This document shows, piece after piece, positions 7,370 to 15,466 of a stretch of 64,000 nt of DNA. The stretch is from JAWLGJ01 sp041685145. Its GTDB lineage: Bacteria; Pseudomonadota; Alphaproteobacteria; Rhodospirillales; Magnetospirillaceae. Where the stretch lies: NCBI GenBank assembly GCA_041685145.1, contig JAWLGJ010000005.1, forward strand, positions 36,465-100,464. The letters are read 5' to 3'. A program made the position numbers and the translations under genes. The notes under the pieces are model-generated. The model saw only the letters and a program-made list of their open reading frames with translations, was not told the origin of the DNA and made no database searches. The stretch's first letter is position 1, and the number at the start of each line of letters is the position of its first letter.

Positions 7370-7711
7370 CTACAGGATCGCCAGCACCGCCTCGGGCGGG
7401 CGGCCCAGGGCCACCTTGTCGCCGGCCACGACGATGGGGCGCTCGATCACCGCCGGGTTGGCGACCATCGCCGCCAGCAGCGCATCGTCGTCGAGGGCGT
7501 CGGGATCAATTCCCGCCGCCTTGGCCTCCTTGCGGCGCAGGATGTCGCGCGGGCCCCGGCCCATCGCCGCCAGCAGGCGCTTCAGTTCCGCGGCCGACGG
7601 CGGGGTCTTGAGGTACTCGACAATCGCCGGCTCGATGCCGCGCGCGCGCAACAGCTGGAGCGTCTCGCGCGATTTGCTGCACTTTGGGTTGTGATATATT
7701 GTGACAGCCAT
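7370..7711 (-). CDS. arsC: Arsenate reductase family protein (ArsC, glutaredoxin type)
   Basis: A 113-residue ArsC/Spx-fold protein. The catalytic cysteine is Cys11 in HNPKCSKSRETLQ, followed by the family-typical EYLKTPPS, LRRKEAKAAG and a C-terminal NPAVIERPIVVAGDKVALGRP. Enzymes of this type reduce arsenate to arsenite using glutathione and glutaredoxin. Stand-alone chromosomal copies like this one, without arsB or arsR nearby, may have other thiol substrates. The ATG at 7711 has GAAAGG a few bases upstream. It is divergent from the MscS gene with only 33 bases between the starts, so the two promoters overlap or lie inside the opposite genes. Confidence 0.9.
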   Translation of the reverse strand: MAVTIYHNPKCSKSRETLQLLRARGIEPAIVEYLKTPPSAAELKRLLAAMGRGPRDILRRKEAKAAGIDPDALDDDALLAAMVANPAVIERPIVVAGDKVALGRPPEAVLAIL

Positions 7712-7744
7712 AGGCCTTTCATCCGGGCTGGGGAAACCATCGCG

Positions 7745-9214
7745 ATGATTGCCCATACGGCCCTCTCGGCACAAGCGGGACGCGGGCTGGGGCCGGGGTT
7801 GCGCGCCCTGGTGCTGGTGCTGCTGGTGCTGGTGCTGCTGCCGGTGTCGGCGCGGTCGCAAGAGGCGCCGCAGGAGCCGGTGAGCGCGGCGGAACTGGAG
7901 CGGCTGGTCGCCACCCTGGAGGACGACGCCGCCCGCCAGCGCCTGGTCGCCGACCTGCGCGCCCTGCTCGACGCCCGCCGCGTCGCCGAGCCGGCGCAGG
8001 GGCCGGCCGCCGACCGGCTCCTTTCCGCCCTCGGCGAGCGCTGGCAGGCGACGCGCGCCCGGCTGGCGACCGGCGAGGGCCTGCTGTCGCTGGCGTGGAC
8101 GGTGCTGCTCAGCCTCGCCATCGTGGCGGCGGCGCTGGCGCTGGCGCGGCTGCTGCGGCGCCTGGTCGAGCGGGCGATGCGCCTCAACGAGGCCCAGGCG
8201 CAGCGCGCCCCCCGCCTGCAGATGCGCCTCAACCGCTACCGCCCCGTACTGGTGACCCTGGCGCGGGCACTGGTAGCGGTAACGGCGGTGGCGCTGTTGC
8301 TGGAGGCCTGGGGCGTGCCGGCGCTGCTGCTGCTGGAGGTGGACTGGGGCCGGCGCCTGCTGTCCGCCGCCCTCAGCCTGCTGCTGGTGCTGCTGTTCGC
8401 GGCGGCGGTGTGGGAACTGGTCACCTGGCCGATGGAGCGTTACCTGCTGCCGCCCGAGCAGGGCGGCGACGCGCGCGAGCCCACCCGGCGCGCCCGCACC
8501 CTGCTGCCCCTGCTGCAGACGGTGCTGCTGATCGTGCTGGGCGCGGTGGTGGCGCTGACGGTGCTGTCGGAGCTGGGGGTCAACATCGCGCCGCTGCTGG
8601 CGGGCGCCGGCGTCGTCGGCCTGGCGGTGGGCTTCGGGGCGCAGAAACTGGTCCAGGACGTCATCACCGGCGGCTTCATCCTGTTCGAGGAAACCCTGGA
8701 CGTCGGCGATGTCGTCACCGCCGGCGGCCATACCGGCGTCGTCGAGGGCCTGAGCCTGCGCACCATCCGGATGCGCGACCTGCACGGCAACGTCCACACC
8801 GTGCCCTTCAGCGCCGTCGATTCGGTGGTCAACATGACCAAGGACTATTCGCAGTACCTGCTGGATGTCGGCGTCGCCTATCGCGAGGACACCGACGCCG
8901 TCTCCGAGGTGCTGAAGGGCGTCTGCGAGGACATGCGCGGCGACCCCGACTGGGCGCCGCTGATTCTGGAGCCGCTGGAGGTTCTGGGGGTGGACCGCTT
9001 CGCCGACTCGGCGGTGATCCTGCGCGCCCGCCTGAAGACGCCGCCGCTGAAGCAGTGGAGCGTCGGCCGCGAGTTCAACCGGCGCATGAAGAAGCGCTTC
9101 GACGAGCTGGGCATCGAGATTCCCTTCCCCCACCGCACCATCTATTTCGGCGAGGACAAGGACGGGCGGGCGCCGCCGGCGCGGGTGCGGATGCAGCCCG
9201 GGGCCGAGGCGTGA
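7745..9214 (+). CDS. MscS-family mechanosensitive ion channel
   Basis: A 489-residue channel of the inner membrane. A signal peptide or first helix (about 15-36) ends in PVSARSQE and is followed by a periplasmic helical region. Membrane segments lie at about 113-137, 167-188, 205-226 and 252-275. The pore helix, IAPLLAGAGVVGLAVGFGAQ at about 281-300, is the MscS signature, and KLVQDVITGGFILFEETLDV leads into the cytoplasmic beta domain. Such channels open under membrane tension and release solutes on hypo-osmotic shock, which fits a salt-exposed organism. The ATG at 7745 has GGGGA upstream. Its stop overlaps the start of a small downstream gene. Confidence 0.9.
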   Translation: MIAHTALSAQAGRGLGPGLRALVLVLLVLVLLPVSARSQEAPQEPVSAAELERLVATLEDDAARQRLVADLRALLDARRVAEPAQGPAADRLLSALGERWQATRARLATGEGLLSLAWTVLLSLAIVAAALALARLLRRLVERAMRLNEAQAQRAPRLQMRLNRYRPVLVTLARALVAVTAVALLLEAWGVPALLLLEVDWGRRLLSAALSLLLVLLFAAAVWELVTWPMERYLLPPEQGGDAREPTRRARTLLPLLQTVLLIVLGAVVALTVLSELGVNIAPLLAGAGVVGLAVGFGAQKLVQDVITGGFILFEETLDVGDVVTAGGHTGVVEGLSLRTIRMRDLHGNVHTVPFSAVDSVVNMTKDYSQYLLDVGVAYREDTDAVSEVLKGVCEDMRGDPDWAPLILEPLEVLGVDRFADSAVILRARLKTPPLKQWSVGREFNRRMKKRFDELGIEIPFPHRTIYFGEDKDGRAPPARVRMQPGAEA

Positions 9215-9486
9215 GCGCCGGCCCCGGCGCCGACCGGCGCCGCGCCGCCTGGGAGCGCCTGCAAGGGCTGGAACTGTACCTGAAGGTGGCCGCGCGGCTG
9301 CTGGGCGAACTGGAACGCCGCGGCCTCGGCGCATCGCCCGAGGCCGCGGCCCTGTCGGCGGCGCGGCGGCAGGTGCGCCACCGGGCGCGGGCGCTGTCGC
9401 GGACCGCCGACGGACCGACGCCGCCCCCGCCGAGCCACGGCGGGGCGCGCCGCGCCTTGACCTTCTGGCGCCGCCCGTGGCGCTGA
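9211..9486 (+). CDS. Small Arg/Ala-rich hypothetical protein
   Basis: A 91-residue basic protein starting with GTG that overlaps the stop of the MscS gene (GTGA). The first 70 residues form likely helices (AAWERLQGLELYLKVAARLL, LGASPEAAALSAARRQVRHR), and the tail is Pro/Arg-rich and probably disordered. There is no membrane segment. I do not recognise it; the coupling suggests co-expression with the channel. The gene is short and lies in high-GC DNA, so chance is not excluded. Confidence 0.5.
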   Translation: MSAGPGADRRRAAWERLQGLELYLKVAARLLGELERRGLGASPEAAALSAARRQVRHRARALSRTADGPTPPPPSHGGARRALTFWRRPWR

Positions 9487-9491
9487 AACGC

Positions 9492-10061
9492 TCAGTCGCC
9501 GTCGGCCGCCACCTCATCCGGCGTCGGCGCCTCCAGCACCCGCCGCGCCTGGTCGTAGGAGAAGCCGGCGCGGGCGAGGGCGGCCATGTCGCGCCGCTCG
9601 CAGGCGGCGCGCTCCTCGGCGGAGGCGCGGAAGGGCCCCAGGCGCCGGCGGCGGGCGAAGGCCAGCGCCGCCCGCAGGTCGGTGGCGGGGGCCTCGGCCG
9701 CCAGGGCGGCGACGGCGGCCTCGATGTCGCCCTCGCCGACGCCGCGGGCGGCGAGGTCGGCGCGGATCACCTTCAGCGGCCGGCCGCGGCGGTGCAGGGT
9801 GCGGGCGCGGGCGCCGGCATAGGCCGCGTCGTCGAGGTAGCCCAGCCCGGTCATACGCTCGACCACCGCCTCGGCCCAGACGGCGGCGGCGGCGGCGTCG
9901 CCGTCCCAGCCGCGCGCGATGGCGACGCGGACCCGGCGCAAGAGCACACGGCGCAAATTCTCCCTTGAAGACGAGAAGCGCTGCAAATAGGCAAGAGCCA
10001 TGTTTTCCAGCCGGCGCGGTGTGATCGGGCGCGCCGGCCGGGTGCCCTTCGGACCGCTCAT
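9492..10061 (-). CDS. recX: Regulatory protein RecX family
   Basis: A protein of about 189 residues, mostly arginine-rich helices. It contains LENMALAYLQRFSSSRENLR, then VVERMTGLGYLDDAAYAGAR and RRGRPLKVIRADLAARGV, a pattern matching the three-helix repeats of RecX, which binds RecA filaments and tunes recombination. Many alphaproteobacterial RecX proteins begin with a similar PITPRRLENMALAYL stretch. ATGs at 10073 and 10061 are both possible; I use the second. No recA is in the window. The start is divergent from, and almost touches, the ABC-2 permease gene. Confidence 0.85.
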   Translation of the reverse strand: MSGPKGTRPARPITPRRLENMALAYLQRFSSSRENLRRVLLRRVRVAIARGWDGDAAAAAVWAEAVVERMTGLGYLDDAAYAGARARTLHRRGRPLKVIRADLAARGVGEGDIEAAVAALAAEAPATDLRAALAFARRRRLGPFRASAEERAACERRDMAALARAGFSYDQARRVLEAPTPDEVAADGD

Positions 10062-10078
10062 GGGGAGCAGCATAGCCG

Positions 10079-10900
10079 ATGAACCGCATCTCGACGAACC
10101 CTTCGCCCCCGCCCGCCGCCGTGCGGCGCATGGGGCGGGTGAACTGGCTGGGGCTGTGGACGCTGTACATGAAGGAGGTGCGCCGCTTCATGAAGGTGCA
10201 CTTCCAGACCGTCTTCGCGCCGGTGGTCACCACCCTGCTGTTCCTGGCGGTGTTCTCGCTGGCGCTGGGGCGGGCGGTGGAGACGGTGGGCGGCGTGCCC
10301 TTCCTGCAGTTCCTGGCCCCGGGCCTGATCATGATGGGCATGGTGCAGAACGCCTTCGCCAACACCTCGTCGTCGCTGATGATCTCCAAGGTCCAGGGCA
10401 ACATCGTCGATGTGCTGATGCCGCCGCTGACGCCTGGCGAGTTGATGCTGGGCTTCGCGCTGGGCGGCGTCTCGCGCGGGGTGGTCGTGGGCGTGTCGGT
10501 GGCGGTGGCGATGTGGATCTTCGTGCCCATGCGCGTGCATGACCCGCTGTTCGTGCTCTATCACGGCCTGGGGGCGTCGCTGATGCTGTCGCTGCTGGGG
10601 GTGATGGCCGGGGTGTGGGCCGACAAGTTCGACCACATGGCGGCGGTGACAAATTTCGTGGTCACGCCGCTGGCCTTCCTGTCCGGCACCTTCTATTCCA
10701 TCGAACGCTTGGCGCCATCGTTCCAGACCATCGCGCACTTCAACCCGTTTTTCTACATGATCGACGGGTTCCGCTATGGCTTCATCGGCCACAGCGACGC
10801 CGATCCGATGCTGGGGGTGGCGGTGACGGCGACGGTGAACGCGGTGCTGGCGGCGGCGACCTATCGCATGTTCCGGACCGGATACAAGCTGAAGGCATAG
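10079..10900 (+). CDS. ABC-2 type transporter permease (YadH-like)
   Basis: A 273-residue integral membrane protein with about six hydrophobic segments: VFAPVVTTLLFLAVFSLAL, FLAPGLIMMGMVQNAF, GVVVGVSVAVAMWIF, LGASLMLSLLGVMAGVW, FVVTPLAFLSGTFYSIERL and VAVTATVNAVLAAATY. The signature TPLAFLSGTFYSIERLAP, and the downstream FNPFFYMIDGFRYGFIG, are typical of YadH/NodJ-type ABC-2 permeases, which export polysaccharides, lipids or drugs with a separate ATPase. No ATP-binding subunit is adjacent, so the partner must be encoded elsewhere. A GGGGAG site lies 11 bases before the ATG. Confidence 0.88.
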   Translation: MNRISTNPSPPPAAVRRMGRVNWLGLWTLYMKEVRRFMKVHFQTVFAPVVTTLLFLAVFSLALGRAVETVGGVPFLQFLAPGLIMMGMVQNAFANTSSSLMISKVQGNIVDVLMPPLTPGELMLGFALGGVSRGVVVGVSVAVAMWIFVPMRVHDPLFVLYHGLGASLMLSLLGVMAGVWADKFDHMAAVTNFVVTPLAFLSGTFYSIERLAPSFQTIAHFNPFFYMIDGFRYGFIGHSDADPMLGVAVTATVNAVLAAATYRMFRTGYKLKA

Positions 10901-10931
10901 GCGCCGCCCGGGGCGCGGCGCGGGCGGCCGA

Positions 10932-10960
10932 TTGACAAAGCGGCGGATTCCCGGAATAGT
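10932..10960 (+). promoter_or_regulatory. Probable sigma70 promoter of the arg operon
   Basis: A perfect TTGACA at 10932-10937 is followed after 17 bases by AATAGT (10955-10960), a four-of-six match to TATAAT. It lies 38 bases before argD, after the permease stop. No obvious ArgR-type operator is visible. Confidence 0.6.
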
Positions 10961-10998
10961 CTGCCGCTTTCCCTTGCGCCCTGCGAGGCCGAAAGCCG

Positions 10999-12177
10999 AT
11001 GTCCGCGCTGATGCCCACCTATGCACGTTCCGACCTCGCCTTCGAGCGGGGCGACGGCGCATGGCTGTACGGCACCGAGGGCCGCCGGTTCCTGGACTTC
11101 GGTTCCGGCATCGCCGTCACCGGCCTCGGCCACGCCCATCCGCATCTGGTGGCGGCGCTGCGGGGCCAGGCCGAGAAGCTGTGGCACTGCTCCAACCTTT
11201 ACCACATCCCCGCGCAGGAGCGCCTGGCCGAGCGGCTGTGCGCCGCCAGCTTCGCCGAGCGCGCCTTTTTCTGTAATTCCGGCGCCGAGGCGGTCGAGGC
11301 CTGCCTGAAGCTGGCGCGCAAATACCATGACGCCACCGGCCACCCCGAACGCTGGCGGGTGGTGGTCGCCGCCAACGCCTTCCACGGCCGCACCCTGGCC
11401 ACCATCGCCGCCGGCGGTCAGCCCAAGCACCTGCAAGGATTCGGGCCCGCCGTCGACGGCTTCGACCGCGTGCCCTTCGGCGACGCCGAGGCGGCGGCGG
11501 CGGCCGTCGGGCCGGAGACGGCGGCGATCCTGGTCGAGCCCATCCAGGGCGAGGGCGGCATCGTGGTCGCCGACGACGCCTATCTGCGCGCCCTGCGCGG
11601 CATCGCCGACGCCCACGGCATCCTGCTGCTGTTCGACGAGGTGCAGTCCGGCATGGGCCGCAGCGGCCGCCTGTTCGCCCACGAATGGGCGGGGGTGACG
11701 CCCGACGGCATGGCGGTGGCCAAGGGCCTGGGCGGCGGCTTCCCCATCGGCGCCTGCCTCGCCACGGCGGCGGCGGCCGTCGGCATGACCGCCGGCTCGC
11801 ACGGCAGCACCTTCGGCGGCAATCCCCTCGCCAGCGCGGTCGGCAACGCCGTGCTCGACGTCATGCTGGCCGAGGGATTCCTGGCGACGGTGCGGGCGCG
11901 CGGCGAGGACTTGCGGGCGCGCCTGGAGGCGCTGGTCGAACGCCATCCGGGGGTGCTGACGGCGGTGCGGGGGCGCGGGCTGCTGCTGGGGCTGGTCTGC
12001 GCGGTGCCCAACACCGACCTGGTGGCGGCGCTGCAAGAGAACGGCCTGCTGGCGGTGCCGGGGGGCGGCAACGTCGTGCGGATGCTGCCGCCGCTGATCG
12101 TCGGCGAGGAGGAGATCGCCACCGCCGTCGACATCATCGACCGCGCGTGCCGGACGTTGACGGGACAGACGCCATGA
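10999..12177 (+). CDS. argD: Acetylornithine aminotransferase
   Basis: A 392-residue class III PLP aminotransferase that makes N-acetylornithine in arginine synthesis and often also acts on succinyldiaminopimelate. Features are NSGAEAVEACLKLARKYH (93-110), which binds the cofactor phosphate, HGRTLATIAAGG (129-140), ILVEPIQGEGG, the Asp-containing FDEVQSGMGRSG (212-224) and the Schiff-base lysine in VAKGLGGGFP (Lys242). Its length is normal for ArgD. Its stop overlaps the argF start (ATGA). With argF directly behind and argJ at 57274, most of the later arginine pathway is represented in the window. Confidence 0.95.
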   Translation: MSALMPTYARSDLAFERGDGAWLYGTEGRRFLDFGSGIAVTGLGHAHPHLVAALRGQAEKLWHCSNLYHIPAQERLAERLCAASFAERAFFCNSGAEAVEACLKLARKYHDATGHPERWRVVVAANAFHGRTLATIAAGGQPKHLQGFGPAVDGFDRVPFGDAEAAAAAVGPETAAILVEPIQGEGGIVVADDAYLRALRGIADAHGILLLFDEVQSGMGRSGRLFAHEWAGVTPDGMAVAKGLGGGFPIGACLATAAAAVGMTAGSHGSTFGGNPLASAVGNAVLDVMLAEGFLATVRARGEDLRARLEALVERHPGVLTAVRGRGLLLGLVCAVPNTDLVAALQENGLLAVPGGGNVVRMLPPLIVGEEEIATAVDIIDRACRTLTGQTP

Positions 12178-13094
12178 CGGTTCAGGAGAAGGCGGCGCCG
12201 AAGCACTTCCTCGATCTCGACCGCTTCCAGCCCCAGGACTTGCGCCAGATGATCGCGCTGGGCCAGGCCTTCAAGCGCGGCGAGACCCCGGCGGGGCCGC
12301 GCCCGCTGGCGAACCGGGTGCTGGCGATGATCTTCGAGAAGCCCTCGACCCGCACCCGGGTCTCGTTCGAGGTGGGAATGCGCCAGCTTGGCGGCGAGGT
12401 GGTGGCGCTGTCGCATCGCGAATGCCAGTTGGGGCGCGGCGAGACCATCGCCGACACCGCGCGGGTGCTGTCGCGCTATTGCGACGCCATCATGATCCGC
12501 ACCGACGAGCACGAGAAGATCTACGAAATGGCGCGCCACGCCGGCGTGCCGGTGGTCAATGGCCTCACCGACGAGACCCACCCCTGCCAGGTGATGGCCG
12601 ACGTGATGACCTTCGAGGAGCGGCTAGGCCCCATCGCGGGACGGGTGGTGGCCTGGACGGGCGACGGCAACAATGTCGCCACCTCGTGGATTCACGCCGC
12701 CGCCCAGTTCGGCTTCACGCTGCGGCTGGCCTGCCCCCAGCGGCTGGCGCCGTCGGCGGCGGCGGTGGCCTGGGCGCGCGAGCGCGGCGCCGTGGTCATC
12801 GTCGGCACCGACCCGGCCGAGGCGGTGGCCGGCGCCGACTGCGTCGTCACCGACACCTGGGTGTCGATGGGCGACGAGGACAGCGACCGCAAGAGGCTGC
12901 TGGCGCCCTATCAGGTCAACGCCGCGCTGATGGCGCGGGCGGCGCCCGAGGCCTTGTTCATGCACTGCCTGCCGGCCCACCGCGGCGAGGAGGTCACCGA
13001 CGAGGTCATGGACGGGCCGCACTCGGCGGTGTGGGACGAGGCCGAAAACCGCCTGCACGTCCAAAAGGGAATCCTGACCTGGTGCCTGCTGTGA
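12174..13094 (+). CDS. argF: Ornithine carbamoyltransferase
   Basis: A 306-residue anabolic ornithine carbamoyltransferase that forms citrulline from ornithine and carbamoyl phosphate. The carbamoyl-phosphate motif STRTR is at 58-62, HPCQ is in THPCQVMADV (about 136-145), the ornithine-side DTWVSMGDE is at about 227-235, and the HCLPAHRGEEV catalytic Cys loop is at 264-274. The start overlaps the argD stop, so it is translationally coupled. Its own stop overlaps the GTG of a lipoprotein gene. Confidence 0.96.
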   Translation: MTVQEKAAPKHFLDLDRFQPQDLRQMIALGQAFKRGETPAGPRPLANRVLAMIFEKPSTRTRVSFEVGMRQLGGEVVALSHRECQLGRGETIADTARVLSRYCDAIMIRTDEHEKIYEMARHAGVPVVNGLTDETHPCQVMADVMTFEERLGPIAGRVVAWTGDGNNVATSWIHAAAQFGFTLRLACPQRLAPSAAAVAWARERGAVVIVGTDPAEAVAGADCVVTDTWVSMGDEDSDRKRLLAPYQVNAALMARAAPEALFMHCLPAHRGEEVTDEVMDGPHSAVWDEAENRLHVQKGILTWCLL

Positions 13095-13693
13095 ACGCGA
13101 CTGCGCGCCTGCGTCGGCCCCTGGCGGCCATCGCGGTCACCCTGCTGGCGCTGGGCGCGTGCCAGACGCCGGCGCCGCCACAGACGGCGCGCCCGGAGCT
13201 GACCTACGCCCACCGCCAGCCCATCGTCCTGGACGTCGCCCGCATCGAGCTGCGCGAGAACTACGCCCCCCAGGTCGGCGAGGGCCATGTCGAGGCGCAG
13301 GCGCCGCTGCCGCCCCTGGACGCCTTGCGGGACTGGACCGCGGCGCGCCTGCACGCCGGCGGCGGCACGGGGGCGGCGCGGCTGACGATCGACGAGGCGT
13401 CGCTGGTGCGGGAGGACGTTCCCACCCAGGGTGGCGTGCGCGGGCTGCTCAGCGACGAGGTGGCGGAACGCTACCGCGGCACGTTGCGGGTGCGGCTCGA
13501 CATCCTCGACGACGCCGGGAACCGCCTCGCCGAGGTCACCGCCGAGGCCCGCCGCTCGCGCGAGGTTCTGGAGAATATCAGCGTGCGCGAGCGGGAAGAG
13601 GCGCTGTACGAGATGACGGCGGCGATGATCGAGGATCTCGACACCAAGCTGGACGCGCTGATCGCCGACTATCTTGGCCGCTGGCGGCGCTAG
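13091..13693 (+). CDS. Predicted lipoprotein of unknown function
   Basis: A 200-residue protein with a GTG start inside the argF stop. An N-terminal hydrophobic segment ends in the lipobox LALGAC, with lipidation predicted at Cys24, so it should be anchored to the inner or outer membrane. The mature part is mixed alpha/beta, with LTYAHRQPIVLDVARIEL, RLTIDEASLVRED and RVRLDILDDAGNRLAEVTAE, and ends in a helical stretch. I do not recognise the family. The tight coupling to argDF is curious but may only reflect transcript sharing. The repeat array follows immediately. Confidence 0.75.
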   Translation: MNATARLRRPLAAIAVTLLALGACQTPAPPQTARPELTYAHRQPIVLDVARIELRENYAPQVGEGHVEAQAPLPPLDALRDWTAARLHAGGGTGAARLTIDEASLVREDVPTQGGVRGLLSDEVAERYRGTLRVRLDILDDAGNRLAEVTAEARRSREVLENISVREREEALYEMTAAMIEDLDTKLDALIADYLGRWRR

Positions 13694-13731
13694 CGCTTTT
13701 CCACTCAAGCTCGCTCCGCTCGGTTGATTTT

Positions 13732-13974
13732 TGTGCGCCCTCGCCGGGCGCTCGCTCCGCTCGCTTGGCCGCCGCCTCAACGGCGGTAAGTCCCGTGTGC
13801 CCTCGCCGGGCGATCGCTCCGCTCGTTTGGCCGCCGCCTCAACGGCGGTGAGTCCCTTGTGCCCTCGCCGGGCGCTCGCTCCGCTCTCTTGGCCGCCGCC
13901 TCAACGGCGGCTGTATCTATGTGCCCTCGCCGGGCGCTCGCTCCGCTCTCTTGGCCGCCGCCTCAACGGCGGCT
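13732..13974 (-). repeat. Tandem array of four copies of the two-hairpin repeat, exact 62-base period
   Basis: The same unit as at 7158 but in the opposite orientation. Four copies are centred on CGCCTCAACGGCGG; the GCCTCAA element lies at 13774, 13836, 13898 and 13960, so the spacing is exactly 62 bases three times. Copies differ by single bases, such as GATCGCTCC for GCTCGCTCC, TCGTTTGG and TCTCTTGG. The array and its 5' remnant (about 13708-13722) fill the 317-base gap between the convergent lipoprotein and trkH genes; I see no coding sequence there. Confidence 0.92.
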
Positions 13975-14010
13975 GGGGCGGGATCGCGGTTGAGCGGATC
14001 ACGCCTGGCC

Positions 14011-15465
14011 TCAGCTCCGCCAGAAGGTGGGCAGGAACAGCACCAGCACCAGGAACATCTCCAGCCGGCCCAGGAGCATCCCGGCCATCAGCAGCCATTT
14101 GGCGGCGTCGGGGATGCCGACATAGTTGGCGAAGGGCCCCACCGCGTCGCCCAGCCCCGGCCCGGCGTTGGCGATGGCCGCCGCCGCCGCGGTGATGGCG
14201 GTGCGGAAGTCGAAGCCGGTCATGCCCAGCCCCATCGCCAGCACCGCGAAGGTCAGCGCGAAGACGAACAGAAAGCCCATGACGGTGTCGGCAACGGTGT
14301 CGGGGATGGGCTTGCGGTTGTAATAGGGTATCAGCACCGCGTGCGCCCCCAACAGCCGCGCCACCTGCACCCGCGCGCTGGCCAGCAGGATATGCACCCG
14401 GAACACCTTGACCCCCGCCGTCGTCGAGCCGGCGCAGCCGCCCACCAGCATCAGGAAGAACATGGCCGCGATCGGCAGGCCGCGCCATTCGGCGTAGTCG
14501 GCGATGGCGAAGCCGGTGCCGGTCATGGTCGACACCGCCACGAAGGCGCCGCGGCGCAGCGCGTCGACGAACGGGATGTCGAGGCCGGTCCACATCCACA
14601 GCCCCATCATCGCCGACGCCAGCGCCAGCAGCCCCAGATACCAGCGCAACTGCGTGTCGCGCGCCGCCCAGGCCAGATGCCCGCGCAAGGCGTACAGCAG
14701 CAGCACGAAGGGCATCCCGCCCAGCACCATGCCGACGAGAATGACGGTTTCCGCCGCCGGGTTGGCGAAGGCCGAGACCGAGGCCTCAAGGGTCGAAAAA
14801 CCGCCGGTGGCGATGGTGGTCATGGCGTGGAGGGCGGCGTCGAAGCCGGTGAGGCCGGTCAGCCACAGCGCCACGCCCAACCCCGCCGTCAGCAACAGAT
14901 ACAGCAGCGCCACGGCGCTGGTCATGCGCGCGGCGCGCGGCATCACCTTCTCGGCCGGGCCGGCGCCCTCGATGCGGAAGATCTGCATCCCGCCGATGCG
15001 CAGCACCGGCAGCACCACCATCGCCATGACGATGACGCCGATGCCCCCCAGCCACTGCAACAGCGCCCGCCACACCAGGATGCCGGGCGGCGCCCGCTCG
15101 AGATTGGCGATGTTGGTGGCGCCGGTGGTGGTGATGCCGCTGACCGACTCGAACAGCGCGTCGGTGGCGCCCATGTCCAGGCCGCTGAAGGCGAAGGGCA
15201 GCGCCGCGGCGGCGGCCACCGCCACCCAGCCGCCGGTGGTCATCAGGTAGACTTGGCGCAGGCTGGGACGCACCCGGCCGCTGCGGCTGGCAAGCACGAT
15301 GGCGGCGCCGAAGAAGAAGGTGGTGCCGGCCGAGGCGGCGAAGACAAGCCAATCGGGGTTGTCGGCGGCGAAGTCCACCGCCGCCGGCACCAGCATCGCC
15401 ACCGCCACCATCGCCAGCAGCAGGCCGATGACCAGGAAGACGGGGCGGAGATCGAGGGTCACCAT
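14011..15465 (-). CDS. trkH: TrkH family potassium uptake protein (second of a tandem pair)
   Basis: A 484-residue Trk-type potassium channel subunit with many membrane helices. The four pore-loop filters are visible: GITTTGATN, IATGGFSTLEAS, TMTGTGFAIADY and ANAGPGLGDAVG. These line the K+ pathway and normally work with a cytosolic TrkA gating ring. The ATG at 15465 follows the stop of the upstream trkH copy by a single base (TGAGATG), so translation is coupled. No trkA gene is in the window. The 3' end borders the repeat array. Potassium uptake is the first response to high osmolarity, which agrees with the betaine genes. Confidence 0.93.
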   Translation of the reverse strand: MVTLDLRPVFLVIGLLLAMVAVAMLVPAAVDFAADNPDWLVFAASAGTTFFFGAAIVLASRSGRVRPSLRQVYLMTTGGWVAVAAAAALPFAFSGLDMGATDALFESVSGITTTGATNIANLERAPPGILVWRALLQWLGGIGVIVMAMVVLPVLRIGGMQIFRIEGAGPAEKVMPRAARMTSAVALLYLLLTAGLGVALWLTGLTGFDAALHAMTTIATGGFSTLEASVSAFANPAAETVILVGMVLGGMPFVLLLYALRGHLAWAARDTQLRWYLGLLALASAMMGLWMWTGLDIPFVDALRRGAFVAVSTMTGTGFAIADYAEWRGLPIAAMFFLMLVGGCAGSTTAGVKVFRVHILLASARVQVARLLGAHAVLIPYYNRKPIPDTVADTVMGFLFVFALTFAVLAMGLGMTGFDFRTAITAAAAAIANAGPGLGDAVGPFANYVGIPDAAKWLLMAGMLLGRLEMFLVLVLFLPTFWRS

Positions 15466-15466
15466 C

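Noticed and set aside
7370..9517. Long minus-strand frame extending arsC to 715 codons
   Set aside because: Only the last 113 residues form ArsC. The upstream part is antisense to the MscS gene and Gln/Arg-rich.
13732..13974. CRISPR array
   Set aside because: The 62-base period and hairpins look superficially similar, but the conserved part is nearly the whole unit, the variable parts are only about 10 related bases, there are at most four copies, and no cas gene is present.
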